From the NCBI RefSeq assembly GCF_001421885.1, contig NZ_LMLH01000029.1, positions 92,175 through 156,174 on the forward strand: a DNA stretch of 64,000 bases. The letters run 5' to 3'. The translations under genes were made by a program, and so were the position numbers. This DNA is from Pseudomonas sp. Leaf48 (lineage in GTDB: Bacteria > Pseudomonadota > Gammaproteobacteria > Pseudomonadales > Pseudomonadaceae). The notes beneath the pieces were generated by a model, which was not told where the DNA came from, ran no database searches, and saw nothing but the letters and a program-made list of their open reading frames with translations. Of the stretch, positions 42,640 through 51,387 are shown one piece after another (positions within the stretch are counted from its first letter, which is position 1; every line of letters begins with the position of its first letter).

Positions 42640-43101
42640 ATGAACAAAGTCATCCTGCCGGCACTGGCCATTTTGCTATTCGCCCAGTCCCCGGCCTACG
42701 CCATCAACGACAAGTATCGCAAACAACTGGAGGCATCCGGTTGCACCCAGGTGAGCGAGCTCGAGGGCTGCGATATCCACAAGACCAAGGCGCAAAATGC
42801 CGAGGCCGGGTTCAGCAACCAGGCGCCGGTCACCACCGACACCACAACCGCGCCGACCCCCTATGCCGGGCAGTGGGTCGCCAAAAGTGACGCTGGCGCG
42901 ACCGTCGCCACCATTCGCATCGACTCCAGGGAAAACGTCTGGGTCAATGGTGAGCGAGTCAAGGCCAAACGCACCGATGGCACGCTGCAATTCCATCAGG
43001 GCAAGCTCACTTTCACGATTCAGGGCGACCGACGGTTGATCAACGAAGACTACTGGATTGACAGCGATGCCGGGACCCGCGGGCCGATTCAGGTCGAGTA
43101 G
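42640..43101 (+). CDS. Secreted hypothetical protein
   Basis: The 153-residue protein has a Sec signal peptide (MNKVILPALAILLFAQSPAYA), two cysteines near the mature N-terminus (SGCTQVSELEGCD), a Thr/Pro linker (TTDTTTAPTP) and a C-terminal beta-rich region (AGQWVAKSDAGATVATIRID). It is probably periplasmic. No known domain is recognised. ATG 42640 follows AGGGGG. Confidence 0.72.
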   Translation: MNKVILPALAILLFAQSPAYAINDKYRKQLEASGCTQVSELEGCDIHKTKAQNAEAGFSNQAPVTTDTTTAPTPYAGQWVAKSDAGATVATIRIDSRENVWVNGERVKAKRTDGTLQFHQGKLTFTIQGDRRLINEDYWIDSDAGTRGPIQVE

Positions 43102-43241
43102 CTTCGCGGCGCCGGAGGGTGCCGCCACGCCTGTCACGAAATGAAAAGCCATTGTCGTCTGATGAGAAGCATCGCAGCAGGCGTCAACTTACAGTCCAAT
43201 CAGCGCAATTCGATGCCGCACGCCTACATTGCAGATTGGAG

Positions 43242-43249
43242 AACAAGAA
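43242..43249 (+). promoter_or_regulatory. Putative Hfq/Crc target at the quinone oxidoreductase start
   Basis: AACAAGAA matches AANAANAA exactly. It lies between the GGAG ribosome-binding site and ATG 43252, where Hfq with Crc would block initiation. Confidence 0.6.
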
Positions 43250-43251
43250 AA

Positions 43252-44232
43252 ATGGCCAAAGCCGTACGCTTTTACGAAACTGGTGGTCCCGAGGTTCTAC
43301 GTTATGAAGACGTCGAGGTCGGCGATCCTGGTCCTGGCCAGGTCCGTCTGCGTCATGTAGCTGTGGGCCTGAACTATGCCGACACCTACTTCCGCAATGG
43401 TACCTATCCGATCCCGATGCCTAACGGAATGGGCGTCGAGGCTTCTGGCGTAGTCCAGGCCGTCGGCGAAGGTGTTACCAATGTCGAGGTCGGCGACCGC
43501 GTTACCTACACCGGTTTCCTCAATACCCTCGGCGCCTACAGCACCGAGCGCCTGATCGCGGCCGCACCGCTGATCAAGCTGCCTGAAACCATCAGCTTCG
43601 AGACCGCCGCTGCCATGACCATGCGCGGCCTGACGTCTTCGTACCTGATGCGTCGCATCTACGACTTCAAGGCTGGCGACACCATCTTGCTGCACGCTGC
43701 CGCCGGCGGTGTTGGCCTGATCGTTTCGCAGTGGGCCAAGCTGCTCGGCCTGAACGTGATTGGCACCGTGTCGACCGAGCAGAAGGCTGAAATTGCCCGC
43801 GCTCACGGTTGCGACCATACGATCAATTACAGCCATGAAGACGTCGCCGCTCGCGTTCGCGAGATGACCGATGGCGTGGGCGTCAACGTCGTGTTCGACA
43901 GCGTTGGCAAGAACACCTTCATGGGTTCGCTGGATTCGTTGAAACCCCGTGGCCTGATGGTTTGCGTGGGTACCGCGTCCGGACCGATCCCGGCCTTCGA
44001 CCCAGTGATGCTGGCGATGAAAGGCTCGCTGTTCCTGACCCGTCCGGCCCTGGCCAACTACATCAGCGACCCGGCCGAAAAAGCCGAACTGGCTGGCGAG
44101 TTGTTCGACCACGTCGGCAGCGGCCGCATCAAGATCGAGATCAACCAGCACTACGCGTTGCAGGACGCGGTGCAAGCCCATCGCGATCTCGAGTCTCGCA
44201 AGACTACCGGCTCGTCGATTTTCGTCGTTTAA
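43252..44232 (+). CDS. NADPH:quinone oxidoreductase, MDR family
   Basis: The 326-residue protein has the zinc-free quinone oxidoreductase layout. LRHVAVGLNYADTYFRNGTY is near the N-terminus and the nucleotide-binding AAAGGVGLIVSQWAK lies near 150-165. It resembles QorA-type reductases that transfer two electrons from NADPH to quinones or enones. ATG 43252 (MAKAVRFYETGGPEVLRY) has GGAG at 43238-43241. It is the first gene of a run that continues 13 bp later with a dioxygenase; whether it serves that pathway is inference. Confidence 0.88.
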   Translation: MAKAVRFYETGGPEVLRYEDVEVGDPGPGQVRLRHVAVGLNYADTYFRNGTYPIPMPNGMGVEASGVVQAVGEGVTNVEVGDRVTYTGFLNTLGAYSTERLIAAAPLIKLPETISFETAAAMTMRGLTSSYLMRRIYDFKAGDTILLHAAAGGVGLIVSQWAKLLGLNVIGTVSTEQKAEIARAHGCDHTINYSHEDVAARVREMTDGVGVNVVFDSVGKNTFMGSLDSLKPRGLMVCVGTASGPIPAFDPVMLAMKGSLFLTRPALANYISDPAEKAELAGELFDHVGSGRIKIEINQHYALQDAVQAHRDLESRKTTGSSIFVV

Positions 44233-44245
44233 GGAGCTGCCAGCC

Positions 44246-45094
44246 ATGAAAGTCGAACAATTGACCTGCAGCATTGGCGCCGAACTGATCGGCGTCAACC
44301 TGGCCGATGCGGTACATGACGACGGTCTGTTTGCCGAGATCCGTGCCCAGTTGCTCAAGCATCGCGTGGTATTCCTGCGCGACCAGGACATCTCCCGCGC
44401 CGATCACGTGGCCTTCGCCCGTCGTTTCGGCGAGCTGGAAGATCACCCTGTAGCTGGCAGCGATCCGGATCATCCGGGTCTGGTGCGTATCTACAAAAAC
44501 CCTGATCAGCCGATGGATCGTTACGAAAACGCCTGGCACACCGATGCGACCTGGCGCGAAGCGCCGCCAATGGGTTGTGTGCTGCGTTGCGTCGAATGCC
44601 CACCGGTTGGTGGCGACACCATGTGGACCAACATGGTCGAGGCTTATGCCCGCCTTCCGGAAGACGTGAAGCTGAAGATTGCCGACCTGCGCGCCCGCCA
44701 CAGTATCGAAGCGAGCTTTGGTGCGGCCATGCCGATCGAAAAGCGTCTGGCGCTCAAGGCGATGTACCCGGATGCCGAGCACCCGGTAGTACGTACCCAT
44801 CCGGAAACCGGGGAGAAGGTGCTGTTCGTCAACGCCTTCACCACTCACTTCAGCAACTACCACACCCCTGATCGGGTGCGGTTCGGCCAGGATGCCAATC
44901 CGGGTGCGGGTGAGCTGCTGCGTTACCTGGTCAGCCAGGCTTACATCCCGGAATATCAAGTGCGCTGGCGCTGGAAGCCTAACTCCATCGCTATCTGGGA
45001 CAACCGCAGTACCCAGCACTACGCCGTCATGGATTACCCGCCATGCCATCGCAAGATGGAACGCGCCGGGATCATCGGCGACAAGACATTCTGA
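44246..45094 (+). CDS. TauD/TfdA-family 2-oxoglutarate-dependent dioxygenase
   Basis: The 282-residue enzyme has the iron ligands H98 and D100 (AWHTDATW) and H258 (STQHYAVMDY), with a downstream Arg (CHRKMER) for 2-oxoglutarate. Family members hydroxylate taurine, alkyl sulfates/sulfonates, phenoxyalkanoates or betaines, often leading to C-S or C-O cleavage. It follows the oxidoreductase by 13 bp and precedes a BKACE-type gene. A YeiH-type exporter later in the run makes a sulfur-containing substrate possible, but the sequence does not decide it. Confidence 0.92.
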   Translation: MKVEQLTCSIGAELIGVNLADAVHDDGLFAEIRAQLLKHRVVFLRDQDISRADHVAFARRFGELEDHPVAGSDPDHPGLVRIYKNPDQPMDRYENAWHTDATWREAPPMGCVLRCVECPPVGGDTMWTNMVEAYARLPEDVKLKIADLRARHSIEASFGAAMPIEKRLALKAMYPDAEHPVVRTHPETGEKVLFVNAFTTHFSNYHTPDRVRFGQDANPGAGELLRYLVSQAYIPEYQVRWRWKPNSIAIWDNRSTQHYAVMDYPPCHRKMERAGIIGDKTF

Positions 45095-45177
45095 TCGCCC
45101 CTTCAGCAATAGCATTCGACTACACGTCTGCCCGGTATCCCCGGGCGGGCGGACAATCATAAAAATAGGAGTAATCC

Positions 45178-46230
45178 ATGCAATTTTTCGACGATTCCCT
45201 GCACCCCGAAAACATGGAGAAAGTGGTTATCACCGTGGCCCCGTACGGCCCGGAGTGGATGCCAGAAGACTTCCCTGAAGACATCCCGCTGACCATGGAT
45301 GAACAAATCCAGAAAGCGGTCGAGTGCTATGACGCCGGCGCCACCGTTCTGCACTTGCACGTGCGTGAACTGGACGGCAAGGGTTCCAAACGTCTGTCCA
45401 AGTTCAACGAGCTGATCGCCGGTGTGCGTGCAGCAGTGCCGGACATGATCATTCAGGTCGGTGGTTCGATTTCCTTCGCTCCAGAAAGCGATGGCGAAGC
45501 CGCCAAGTGGCTGTCCGATGACACCCGCCACATGCTGGCCGAGCTGACCCCGAAACCGGATCAGGTCACGGTGGCGATCAACACCACCCAGATGAACATC
45601 ATGGAACTGCTGTATCCGGAATACCTGGAAGGTACTTCCCTGGCCAACCCTGCCTTCCAGGCGGCCTACAGCGAAATGACCGTGCCAGCCGGCCCGGCCT
45701 GGGTGATCGAGCACCTCAAGCGCCTGATGGACAACGACATCCAGCCGCACTTCCAGCTGACCGGCATCCATGCCCTGGAAACCCTTGAGCGCCTGGTACG
45801 CAAAGGCCTCTACAAGGGTCCGATGAACCTGACCTGGATCGGCATCGGCGGCGGTTTCGACGGTCCGAACCCGTTCAACTTCTTCAACTTCATCCACCGC
45901 GTTCCGAACGGTTGCACCTTGACCTCCGAATCGCTGCTCAAGAACGTGCTGCCGTTCAACACCATGGCGATGTCCATGGGTCTGCACCCGCGCGTAGGCA
46001 ATGAAGACACTATCATTGACCATAAGGGCGCTCGTTTCGGCTCGGTGGCGCAGATCAAGCAGACCGTGCGCATCGCTCACGAGCTGGGTCGCGAAATCGC
46101 CAATGGTAAAGAAGCCCGTGCGATCTATCGCATCGGCGAGAAGTACAACTCCATCGAAGAAACCCTGTTGGCCAACGGCATGGCCCCCAACCGCAAGGCT
46201 GGGCAGAAAGGTGTGCCGCAACGCGGCTGA
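45178..46230 (+). CDS. BKACE-family beta-keto acid cleavage enzyme
   Basis: The 350-residue TIM-barrel protein belongs to the DUF849 family, whose founding member cleaves 3-keto-5-aminohexanoate with acetyl-CoA. The zinc ligands H59 and H61 are visible in VLHLHVREL, as are QVGGSISF and HPRVGNEDTI. It is longer than the usual 275-310 residues. BKACE members condense beta-keto acids with acetyl-CoA to give a CoA ester and an aminoacyl or other fragment; dehydrocarnitine cleavage is one known use. The substrate here is unknown. Confidence 0.9.
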   Translation: MQFFDDSLHPENMEKVVITVAPYGPEWMPEDFPEDIPLTMDEQIQKAVECYDAGATVLHLHVRELDGKGSKRLSKFNELIAGVRAAVPDMIIQVGGSISFAPESDGEAAKWLSDDTRHMLAELTPKPDQVTVAINTTQMNIMELLYPEYLEGTSLANPAFQAAYSEMTVPAGPAWVIEHLKRLMDNDIQPHFQLTGIHALETLERLVRKGLYKGPMNLTWIGIGGGFDGPNPFNFFNFIHRVPNGCTLTSESLLKNVLPFNTMAMSMGLHPRVGNEDTIIDHKGARFGSVAQIKQTVRIAHELGREIANGKEARAIYRIGEKYNSIEETLLANGMAPNRKAGQKGVPQRG

Positions 46231-46290
46231 CCGGTAGCGAGGACGGGAGGTCGACGACCTCCCGTTCGCTGCAAAAGTAATACGCTGGAT

Positions 46291-46298
46291 AACAACAA
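46291..46298 (+). promoter_or_regulatory. Putative Hfq/Crc target before the MFS gene
   Basis: AACAACAA matches AANAANAA exactly and is followed by ATAAATAAA. It lies 13 bp before the GAGGAGG ribosome-binding site. Confidence 0.6.
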
Positions 46299-46321
46299 TA
46301 AATAAAGCTTGAGGAGGCCCC

Positions 46322-47650
46322 ATGGCCTTTACACCGATCGCCGCAGACGATGACGACTCCGGTTGTGTCACCGTAGCGCGTAAGTATGCCTGGATAGTCT
46401 TTGCACTGACGTTCGGTCTGTTGATTTCCGATTACATGTCACGCCAGGTGCTGAACGCGGTGTTCCCGCTGCTCAAGAGCGAGTGGGCACTGAGTGACAG
46501 TCAGCTTGGTCTGCTCAGTGGCATCGTCGCCCTGATGGTCGGCCTGCTGACCTTCCCGCTGTCGCTGATGGCCGACCGTTTCGGTCGGGTCAAGAGCCTG
46601 GCGCTGATGGCGATGCTGTGGAGTGTGGCCACCCTGGGCTGCGCCCTGGCGCAGGACTACCAGCAAATGTTCATCGCCCGCTTCATGGTCGGCGTGGGCG
46701 AAGCTGCCTACGGCAGCGTGGGTATCGCGGTAGTGATTTCGGTGTTTCCGAAGCACATGCGCGCCACCCTCGCCAGTGCGTTCATGGCCGGTGGCATGTT
46801 CGGCTCGGTACTGGGCATGGCCCTGGGCGGCGCTATTGCTGCCAAGCTGGGCTGGCGCTGGTCGTTTGCCGGCATGGCGCTGTTTGGCCTGTGCCTGGCG
46901 GTGCTTTACCCGATCATCGTCAAGGAAGCGCGCATTGCTCCGCAGCGTGCTGCCCGGGCGATGGACAAGGTGGCAGCGGTCAAGCGTCCGCTGAGCACGC
47001 TGTGGTCCAGCCGTTCAGTGATTGCGACTTACGTCGGCAGCGGTTTGCAGCTGTTTGTGGGTGGCACGGTGATCGTGTGGATTCCGAGCTATCTCAACCG
47101 TTATTACGACATGCCTACGGGCAAGGCGGGCGGTATCGCCGCAATCATCGTGTTGTGCAGCGGCGCCGGGATGATCCTGTGCGGCATGCTCAGCGACCGC
47201 CTGTGCCGTCACTCGCCGGAGCGCAAGGTCAGCCTGGCCATTGCTTTCTGTCTGGGCAGTTGCCTGCTGCTGTCGGCGGCATTCGCCTTGCCGGCGGGGC
47301 CTGCGCAACTGGGCTTGATCTGTCTGGGCATGCTGATTGCCGCGGGTACCACTGGTCCTTGCGGGGCGATGGTCGCCAACCTGACCCATTACTCGGTGCA
47401 TGGTACGGCGTTCGCTACCCTGACTCTGGCCAACAACTTGCTGGGCCTGGCGCCTGGTCCGTTCATCACTGGTCGCTTGTCCGACCTGATCGGCCTGCAC
47501 GCGGCGTTTCAAGTGGTTCCCCTGATCAGCATTGCGGCAGCGGCCGTGTTCTTTTATGCCAAGTGTCATTACCAAAAAGATATCGCCCGATTAAAGGGTG
47601 AGAGCGTCACTGACTCCGTCAGTGGCGCCGCGTTAGAGGTGAAGTTGTGA
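46322..47650 (+). CDS. MFS transporter
   Basis: The 442-residue protein has twelve membrane segments and the MFS loop-2/3 motif (SLMADRFGRVKSL). It resembles the ACS-type group that imports organic anions. GAGGAGG lies 5 bases before ATG 46322. The next gene overlaps its end by 4 bp. Its place between a BKACE gene and a DsbA-like gene suggests uptake of the substrate of this pathway (inference). Confidence 0.92.
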   Translation: MAFTPIAADDDDSGCVTVARKYAWIVFALTFGLLISDYMSRQVLNAVFPLLKSEWALSDSQLGLLSGIVALMVGLLTFPLSLMADRFGRVKSLALMAMLWSVATLGCALAQDYQQMFIARFMVGVGEAAYGSVGIAVVISVFPKHMRATLASAFMAGGMFGSVLGMALGGAIAAKLGWRWSFAGMALFGLCLAVLYPIIVKEARIAPQRAARAMDKVAAVKRPLSTLWSSRSVIATYVGSGLQLFVGGTVIVWIPSYLNRYYDMPTGKAGGIAAIIVLCSGAGMILCGMLSDRLCRHSPERKVSLAIAFCLGSCLLLSAAFALPAGPAQLGLICLGMLIAAGTTGPCGAMVANLTHYSVHGTAFATLTLANNLLGLAPGPFITGRLSDLIGLHAAFQVVPLISIAAAAVFFYAKCHYQKDIARLKGESVTDSVSGAALEVKL

Positions 47651-48309
47651 GCGGTAGTTTACGTATAGATGTGTTTATCGATTTCATTTGCCCCTGGTGC
47701 CTGATCGGCAAGCGCCAGCTGGAGCGTGCGCAAGAAATGTTGCGCAGCAGCCAGCCGGACGTGCAGATCACCACCGTGTGGCACGGGGTGCAATTGCTGC
47801 CGCACATGCCGGCACAAGGCGAACCCTTTGCCGACTTTTACCTCAAGCGCCTGGGCAGTGCCGATGCTGTCAGCATGCGCCAGGCTCAGGTGAAAATGGC
47901 CGCAAGTGCTGTCGGGGTGTCCATCGACTTCAGTCGTATCAAGACGATGCCCAACACAGCAGACGCTCATCGTCTGCTGGAGCGGGTCAACGCGCAGGGC
48001 ACTGCCGCCCAGTGTGACGCATTGATCGAGCGACTGTTTGAAGCGTATTTCCACAACGGCGAGGATCTGGGTTGCCGTGAAACCCTGATCGCCATTGCCC
48101 GCTCGTGCGGTGTTGACGCAGACACCGTGGCTGACTGCCTGCTGGGCGATGCCAGCCCTTATGACAGTCATCCGGCTGCTGCCAGTGGCGTGCCGAGTTT
48201 TCAGTTCGACGGGCGCCTGCAAGTCGTCGGCGCACAGCCTGCCGAGGCATTGCTCGCGGCTATGGGCGAAGCCTTGCGCGACAGTGAACGCAAGCGGAAT
48301 CCGGCATGA
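47647..48309 (+). CDS. DsbA-family oxidoreductase (FrnE/2-hydroxychromene isomerase-like)
   Basis: The 220-residue protein has a thioredoxin-like DsbA fold with C15-P-W-C18 (FICPWCLIGKRQLERA) and no signal peptide, so it is cytoplasmic. The FrnE/2-hydroxychromene-2-carboxylate isomerase group has this shape (VPSFQFDGRLQVVGAQP near the end). It starts with GTG and overlaps the MFS gene by 4 bp and the Rieske gene by 4 bp. A role in isomerising or reducing a pathway intermediate with glutathione is possible. Confidence 0.88.
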   Translation: MSGSLRIDVFIDFICPWCLIGKRQLERAQEMLRSSQPDVQITTVWHGVQLLPHMPAQGEPFADFYLKRLGSADAVSMRQAQVKMAASAVGVSIDFSRIKTMPNTADAHRLLERVNAQGTAAQCDALIERLFEAYFHNGEDLGCRETLIAIARSCGVDADTVADCLLGDASPYDSHPAAASGVPSFQFDGRLQVVGAQPAEALLAAMGEALRDSERKRNPA

Positions 48310-48632
48310 GCAGACGTATTCCCGTTCCTGCCAGCAAGCATCCGCAGGTCGGTGGCCGTGCGTTATTCGAGTTCGAGGACAAAAGCCTCGCACTGTTCAA
48401 TGTCGATGGCGAGCTGTTCGCCATCGATGACAGCTGTCCCCATCAAGGTGCCTCGCTGTGTGGCGGTCGCCTTGAAGGCCGGGTGATTCAATGTTGTGCC
48501 CACGGCCTGCGTTTCAATCTGCAGAGCGGCTATCTGCTCAATTCCACCCAGCTGAAAGTCGCTAACTACCCGGTCGAGATCATCGACGGCCAGGCGTTTA
48601 TCGTCATCGTTACCGAGGAGTCCGCGCCATGA
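48306..48632 (+). CDS. Small Rieske [2Fe-2S] ferredoxin
   Basis: The 108-residue protein consists of one Rieske domain with both cluster motifs: CPHQGASL (Cys-x-His) and CCAHGLRF (Cys-x2-His). It resembles ferredoxin components that feed ring-hydroxylating oxygenases, or nitrite-reductase small subunits. No Rieske oxygenase alpha subunit is encoded nearby, so its redox partner is unknown. It overlaps both neighbours by 4 bp (ATGA), so translation is likely coupled. Confidence 0.92.
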   Translation: MSRRIPVPASKHPQVGGRALFEFEDKSLALFNVDGELFAIDDSCPHQGASLCGGRLEGRVIQCCAHGLRFNLQSGYLLNSTQLKVANYPVEIIDGQAFIVIVTEESAP

Positions 48633-49639
48633 GCGCCATCGCTCTCACCCGTCTCCATGCCCGCACGCGCGAATTGGCGCCGGGTTTTATCGTCAGCCTG
48701 ATCGTTGCGGCTGCCGCTTCGTTTTTGTCCGAGCACTACGGTGCGCCGGTCATGCTGTTTGCCTTGCTGCTGGGCATGGCGCTGAACTTCCTGGCGTCTG
48801 AAGGCCCTTGCAAGGCCGGCATCGAATTCACTGCCCGTACGGTACTGCGCATTGGCGTAGCCCTGCTGGGCATGCGCATCACCCTTGAGCAGATGGCGGC
48901 ACTGGGCTGGAAGCCGGTAGCGCTGGTGGTGATTCTGGTGGTGGTGACTATCAGTGTCTCGGTGATCGCGGCCAAGTTCCTGGGCTTCTCGCGTCTGTTC
49001 GGCATGCTCACCGGCGGTGCGACTGCGATCTGTGGCGCTTCGGCGGCGTTGGCGCTGGCAGCGGCTTTGCCTAACCATCCGCAGAAAGAGCGCGCGACCT
49101 TGTTCACGGTGATCGGGGTGTCGGCACTGTCGACCCTGGCGATGATCGTGTACCCGATGATCGCCAACTATTTTTCGCTGTCGCCGCAGCTGGCCGGGGT
49201 GTTCCTCGGGGCCACCATCCACGACGTCGCCCAGGTAGTCGGCGCCGGTTACAGCATGTCGACCGAGACCGGTGACACGGCCACCGTGGTCAAGCTGATG
49301 CGTGTCGCCATGCTGCTGCCGGTGATCGTCACCGCGGCCATGATTACCCGGATGCAAGGCGCCGACCCGACTGGCAAGCGTCCGCCGCTGCTGCCGTGGT
49401 TCGCCGTTGGATTCCTGATCCTGGCGTGCATCAACAGCACGGGCTGGATCGCTCCGGCAGTGCAGGGCGGGGTCAATGAGTTGTCGCGCTGGTGCCTGGT
49501 GATTTCCATCAGTGCCCTGGGCATGAAGACCCGCCTCAAGGAACTGGCGGCGGTCGGAATCAAGCCGATCCTGTTGATGGTAGGGGAGACGGTGTTCCTG
49601 GTACTGCTGGTGCTGCTGTTGCTGCACTGGGGTGCTTGA
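48629..49639 (+). CDS. YeiH-family putative sulfate/sulfite exporter
   Basis: The 336-residue membrane protein has about ten hydrophobic segments and the family sequences TGGATAICGASAALALAAAL and GATIHDVAQVVGAGYSMS. Members of this family (UPF0324) are often annotated as sulfate exporters and occur in sulfonate-degradation clusters. Such a link would fit the TauD gene upstream. It ends the left run, with tandem hairpins downstream. Confidence 0.85.
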   Translation: MSAIALTRLHARTRELAPGFIVSLIVAAAASFLSEHYGAPVMLFALLLGMALNFLASEGPCKAGIEFTARTVLRIGVALLGMRITLEQMAALGWKPVALVVILVVVTISVSVIAAKFLGFSRLFGMLTGGATAICGASAALALAAALPNHPQKERATLFTVIGVSALSTLAMIVYPMIANYFSLSPQLAGVFLGATIHDVAQVVGAGYSMSTETGDTATVVKLMRVAMLLPVIVTAAMITRMQGADPTGKRPPLLPWFAVGFLILACINSTGWIAPAVQGGVNELSRWCLVISISALGMKTRLKELAAVGIKPILLMVGETVFLVLLVLLLLHWGA

Positions 49640-49707
49640 GAGCTCGACGGTAATACACCTGATGGCAGGGCTTCACTTGACTGACTCCTCGTCGCAGTGA
49701 AGCTCTT

Positions 49708-49768
49708 GGCCGGTGTCACAAACACCGGCCTTTGCGGCGACTGTACCAGCAGTCGCCGTTTTTTTTTG
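49708..49768 (+). terminator. Tandem terminator hairpins after the left run
   Basis: The first hairpin is GGCCGGTGT/ACACCGGCC with a CACAA loop (49708-49730) and TTT. The second is GGCGACTG/CAGTCGCC with loop TACCAG (49736-49757), followed by GT9. The second is a strong intrinsic terminator. Confidence 0.88.
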
Positions 49769-49873
49769 CGAGTTCGTTACGCAGCCCCGGGAAACACAGG
49801 GACAAGAAGGGTGAATTAGCGGTTGCTGCAAATATGACGCCGGATGGTGCAAGCGGGAAAAGCGCAAAACCTA

Positions 49874-49970
49874 TAGGAGCGAGCACGCTCGCGAAAAAAA
49901 CCGAGCGCGTCGCGGGCATCCAGAAAGCCTGCGTTATCGTTGACGACCATCGCGAGCGTGCTCGCTCCTA
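49874..49970. repeat. REP doublet, GGAGCGAGCACGCTCGCG type
   Basis: TAGGAGCGAGCACGCTCGCG (49874-49893) and its exact complement (49951-49970) enclose GCGTTATCGTTGACGACC. The right arm contains the stop codon of the AraC-type gene. Confidence 0.9.
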
Positions 49971-51023
49971 CAGGGGTTGTTCCGGGTCGGGATCTGCCGC
50001 GTCTGCCTGAAACCTCACAACGCCCGGTTTGTGCGTACTGCGCCAAACCGCCGGCGGCATGCCGAACTGGTTGATGAACCAGCGGGTGAAGGAGCTGGCC
50101 ATGGAGTAGCCGAGCATGTCGGCGATGCGACTGAGCGGGTAGCTCGGGTTTTCCAGATAGCGCAGCACCAGGTCGCGGCGCACGTCGTTGATCACGTCGT
50201 TGAAGGCGCAGCCGTCGTCCTTGAGCCTGCGTTGCAGGGTGCGCACGTTCATGCCCTGGCTCTGGGCAATCTGTTCGATGGTCGCACGCCCCATGGGCAG
50301 CAGCAGGTAGATGGCCTTGCGCACCTCAAACAGCATTGAGGTGTTTTCCTCGCCCTGCAGCGAGTCGAGGTAGCTCTGGGCGTAGCGCGCCATGGCCGGG
50401 TCGGCATGGGGGTTGGCCATGTCGAGACTGGTATTGGGGCAGACAATGCCATTGAACTCGCTGCCGAACTCCAGGTTGCAGTGAAACAGGCGGCGATGTA
50501 GCTGAAGGTTGTCGGGAGCCTGATGCATGAAGTTGACGCTGTAGGGGTGCCAGTGGCTGCCCAGCAGCGCGGCACAGAGGCGGAACATCACGCCGATGGC
50601 CAGCTCCGTAGCCTGGCGGCTGGGCATTGAAGAGTCGGTGACCACTTCTTCGCGAATGATCACCATCTTGCCGGCTTCTTCAACGAAAATGGCTAAAGAA
50701 TTGTTCATCAGGTGCCGATAATGCAGCACCACCTGCAAGGCGTCGCGCAGGCTTCGCTGATGGCTCAGCAGCAGGCTGACCACCCCGAAGTCCGACAGTT
50801 GACGCGATTCGGCCATGTTCAGGCCAAAGCTCTGGCAGCCGCTGGCGACAGCCGAGTCTTCCAGCAGGCGCACCGCGGTATCGATGGGGATGCGCGTTTC
50901 AGGTGCCATCAACTGGGCCCTGCTCAGGCCAACGCCGGCCAATACCTCACGGGGGTTGAACCCCAGGTACTGGGTAACCTCCAGGTAGTTGGTCAAGACG
51001 GCGGCGCGAACAAGCTTGGTCAT
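49968..51023 (-). CDS. AraC-family regulator between the two catabolic runs
   Basis: The 351-residue protein has an Arabinose_bd-type N-terminal domain (about 18-210) and a C-terminal double HTH (IEQIAQSQGMNVRTLQRRLK and LSRIADMLGYSMASSFTRWF). It is related in layout to OruR/ArgR and other pseudomonad activators of catabolic genes. Its stop codon TAG lies in the REP element, and the last residues (DADPDPEQPL-type) are adjacent to it. It is divergent from the right run and is the only regulator in the cluster, so it likely controls one or both runs. Confidence 0.92.
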   Translation of the reverse strand: MTKLVRAAVLTNYLEVTQYLGFNPREVLAGVGLSRAQLMAPETRIPIDTAVRLLEDSAVASGCQSFGLNMAESRQLSDFGVVSLLLSHQRSLRDALQVVLHYRHLMNNSLAIFVEEAGKMVIIREEVVTDSSMPSRQATELAIGVMFRLCAALLGSHWHPYSVNFMHQAPDNLQLHRRLFHCNLEFGSEFNGIVCPNTSLDMANPHADPAMARYAQSYLDSLQGEENTSMLFEVRKAIYLLLPMGRATIEQIAQSQGMNVRTLQRRLKDDGCAFNDVINDVRRDLVLRYLENPSYPLSRIADMLGYSMASSFTRWFINQFGMPPAVWRSTHKPGVVRFQADAADPDPEQPL

Positions 51024-51387
51024 GCGAAGGTCTTTCCTTGGCCAATATGGTTGGCGTAATTGTAGTTATAAGTGTGGCGACTATATCCAGCGCTTTGGCG
51101 ATTGAACAGTTGTGAAATGGTCCAACGCGCGCACGCCTGAGTGCTCCGAATCGTCTACGCTGCTGCTTCAAGGGTGCTTGATCCATTGATTACAGCGGCT
51201 TGTCACGCACCAGCGGTTTTTTTGACCGGTGGTCGCGGGCGACAAGTGTCCGACAATTTGTCATCAAAAGAAAAGTGCCTGACGTCCAATGTAAAGCGCC
51301 AGGGGTGGCCGCTCTTTAATGTCGACACTACAAAAAGCCCCTGGCAAAAGAGCCAGTCGAGTTATCGAGAAAGCGAAAGGTATTGAC
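51024..51387. other. Intergenic control region between the AraC-type gene and the right run
   Basis: This 364-bp gap should carry promoters in both directions. No gene is supported. ATTGTAGTTATAAGTGTGGCG (partly quoted as TTATAAG, 51066-51072) near the AraC-type start resembles a -10 region, and a palindromic operator was not clear. The right-run start is set at GTG 51388. Confidence 0.4.
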
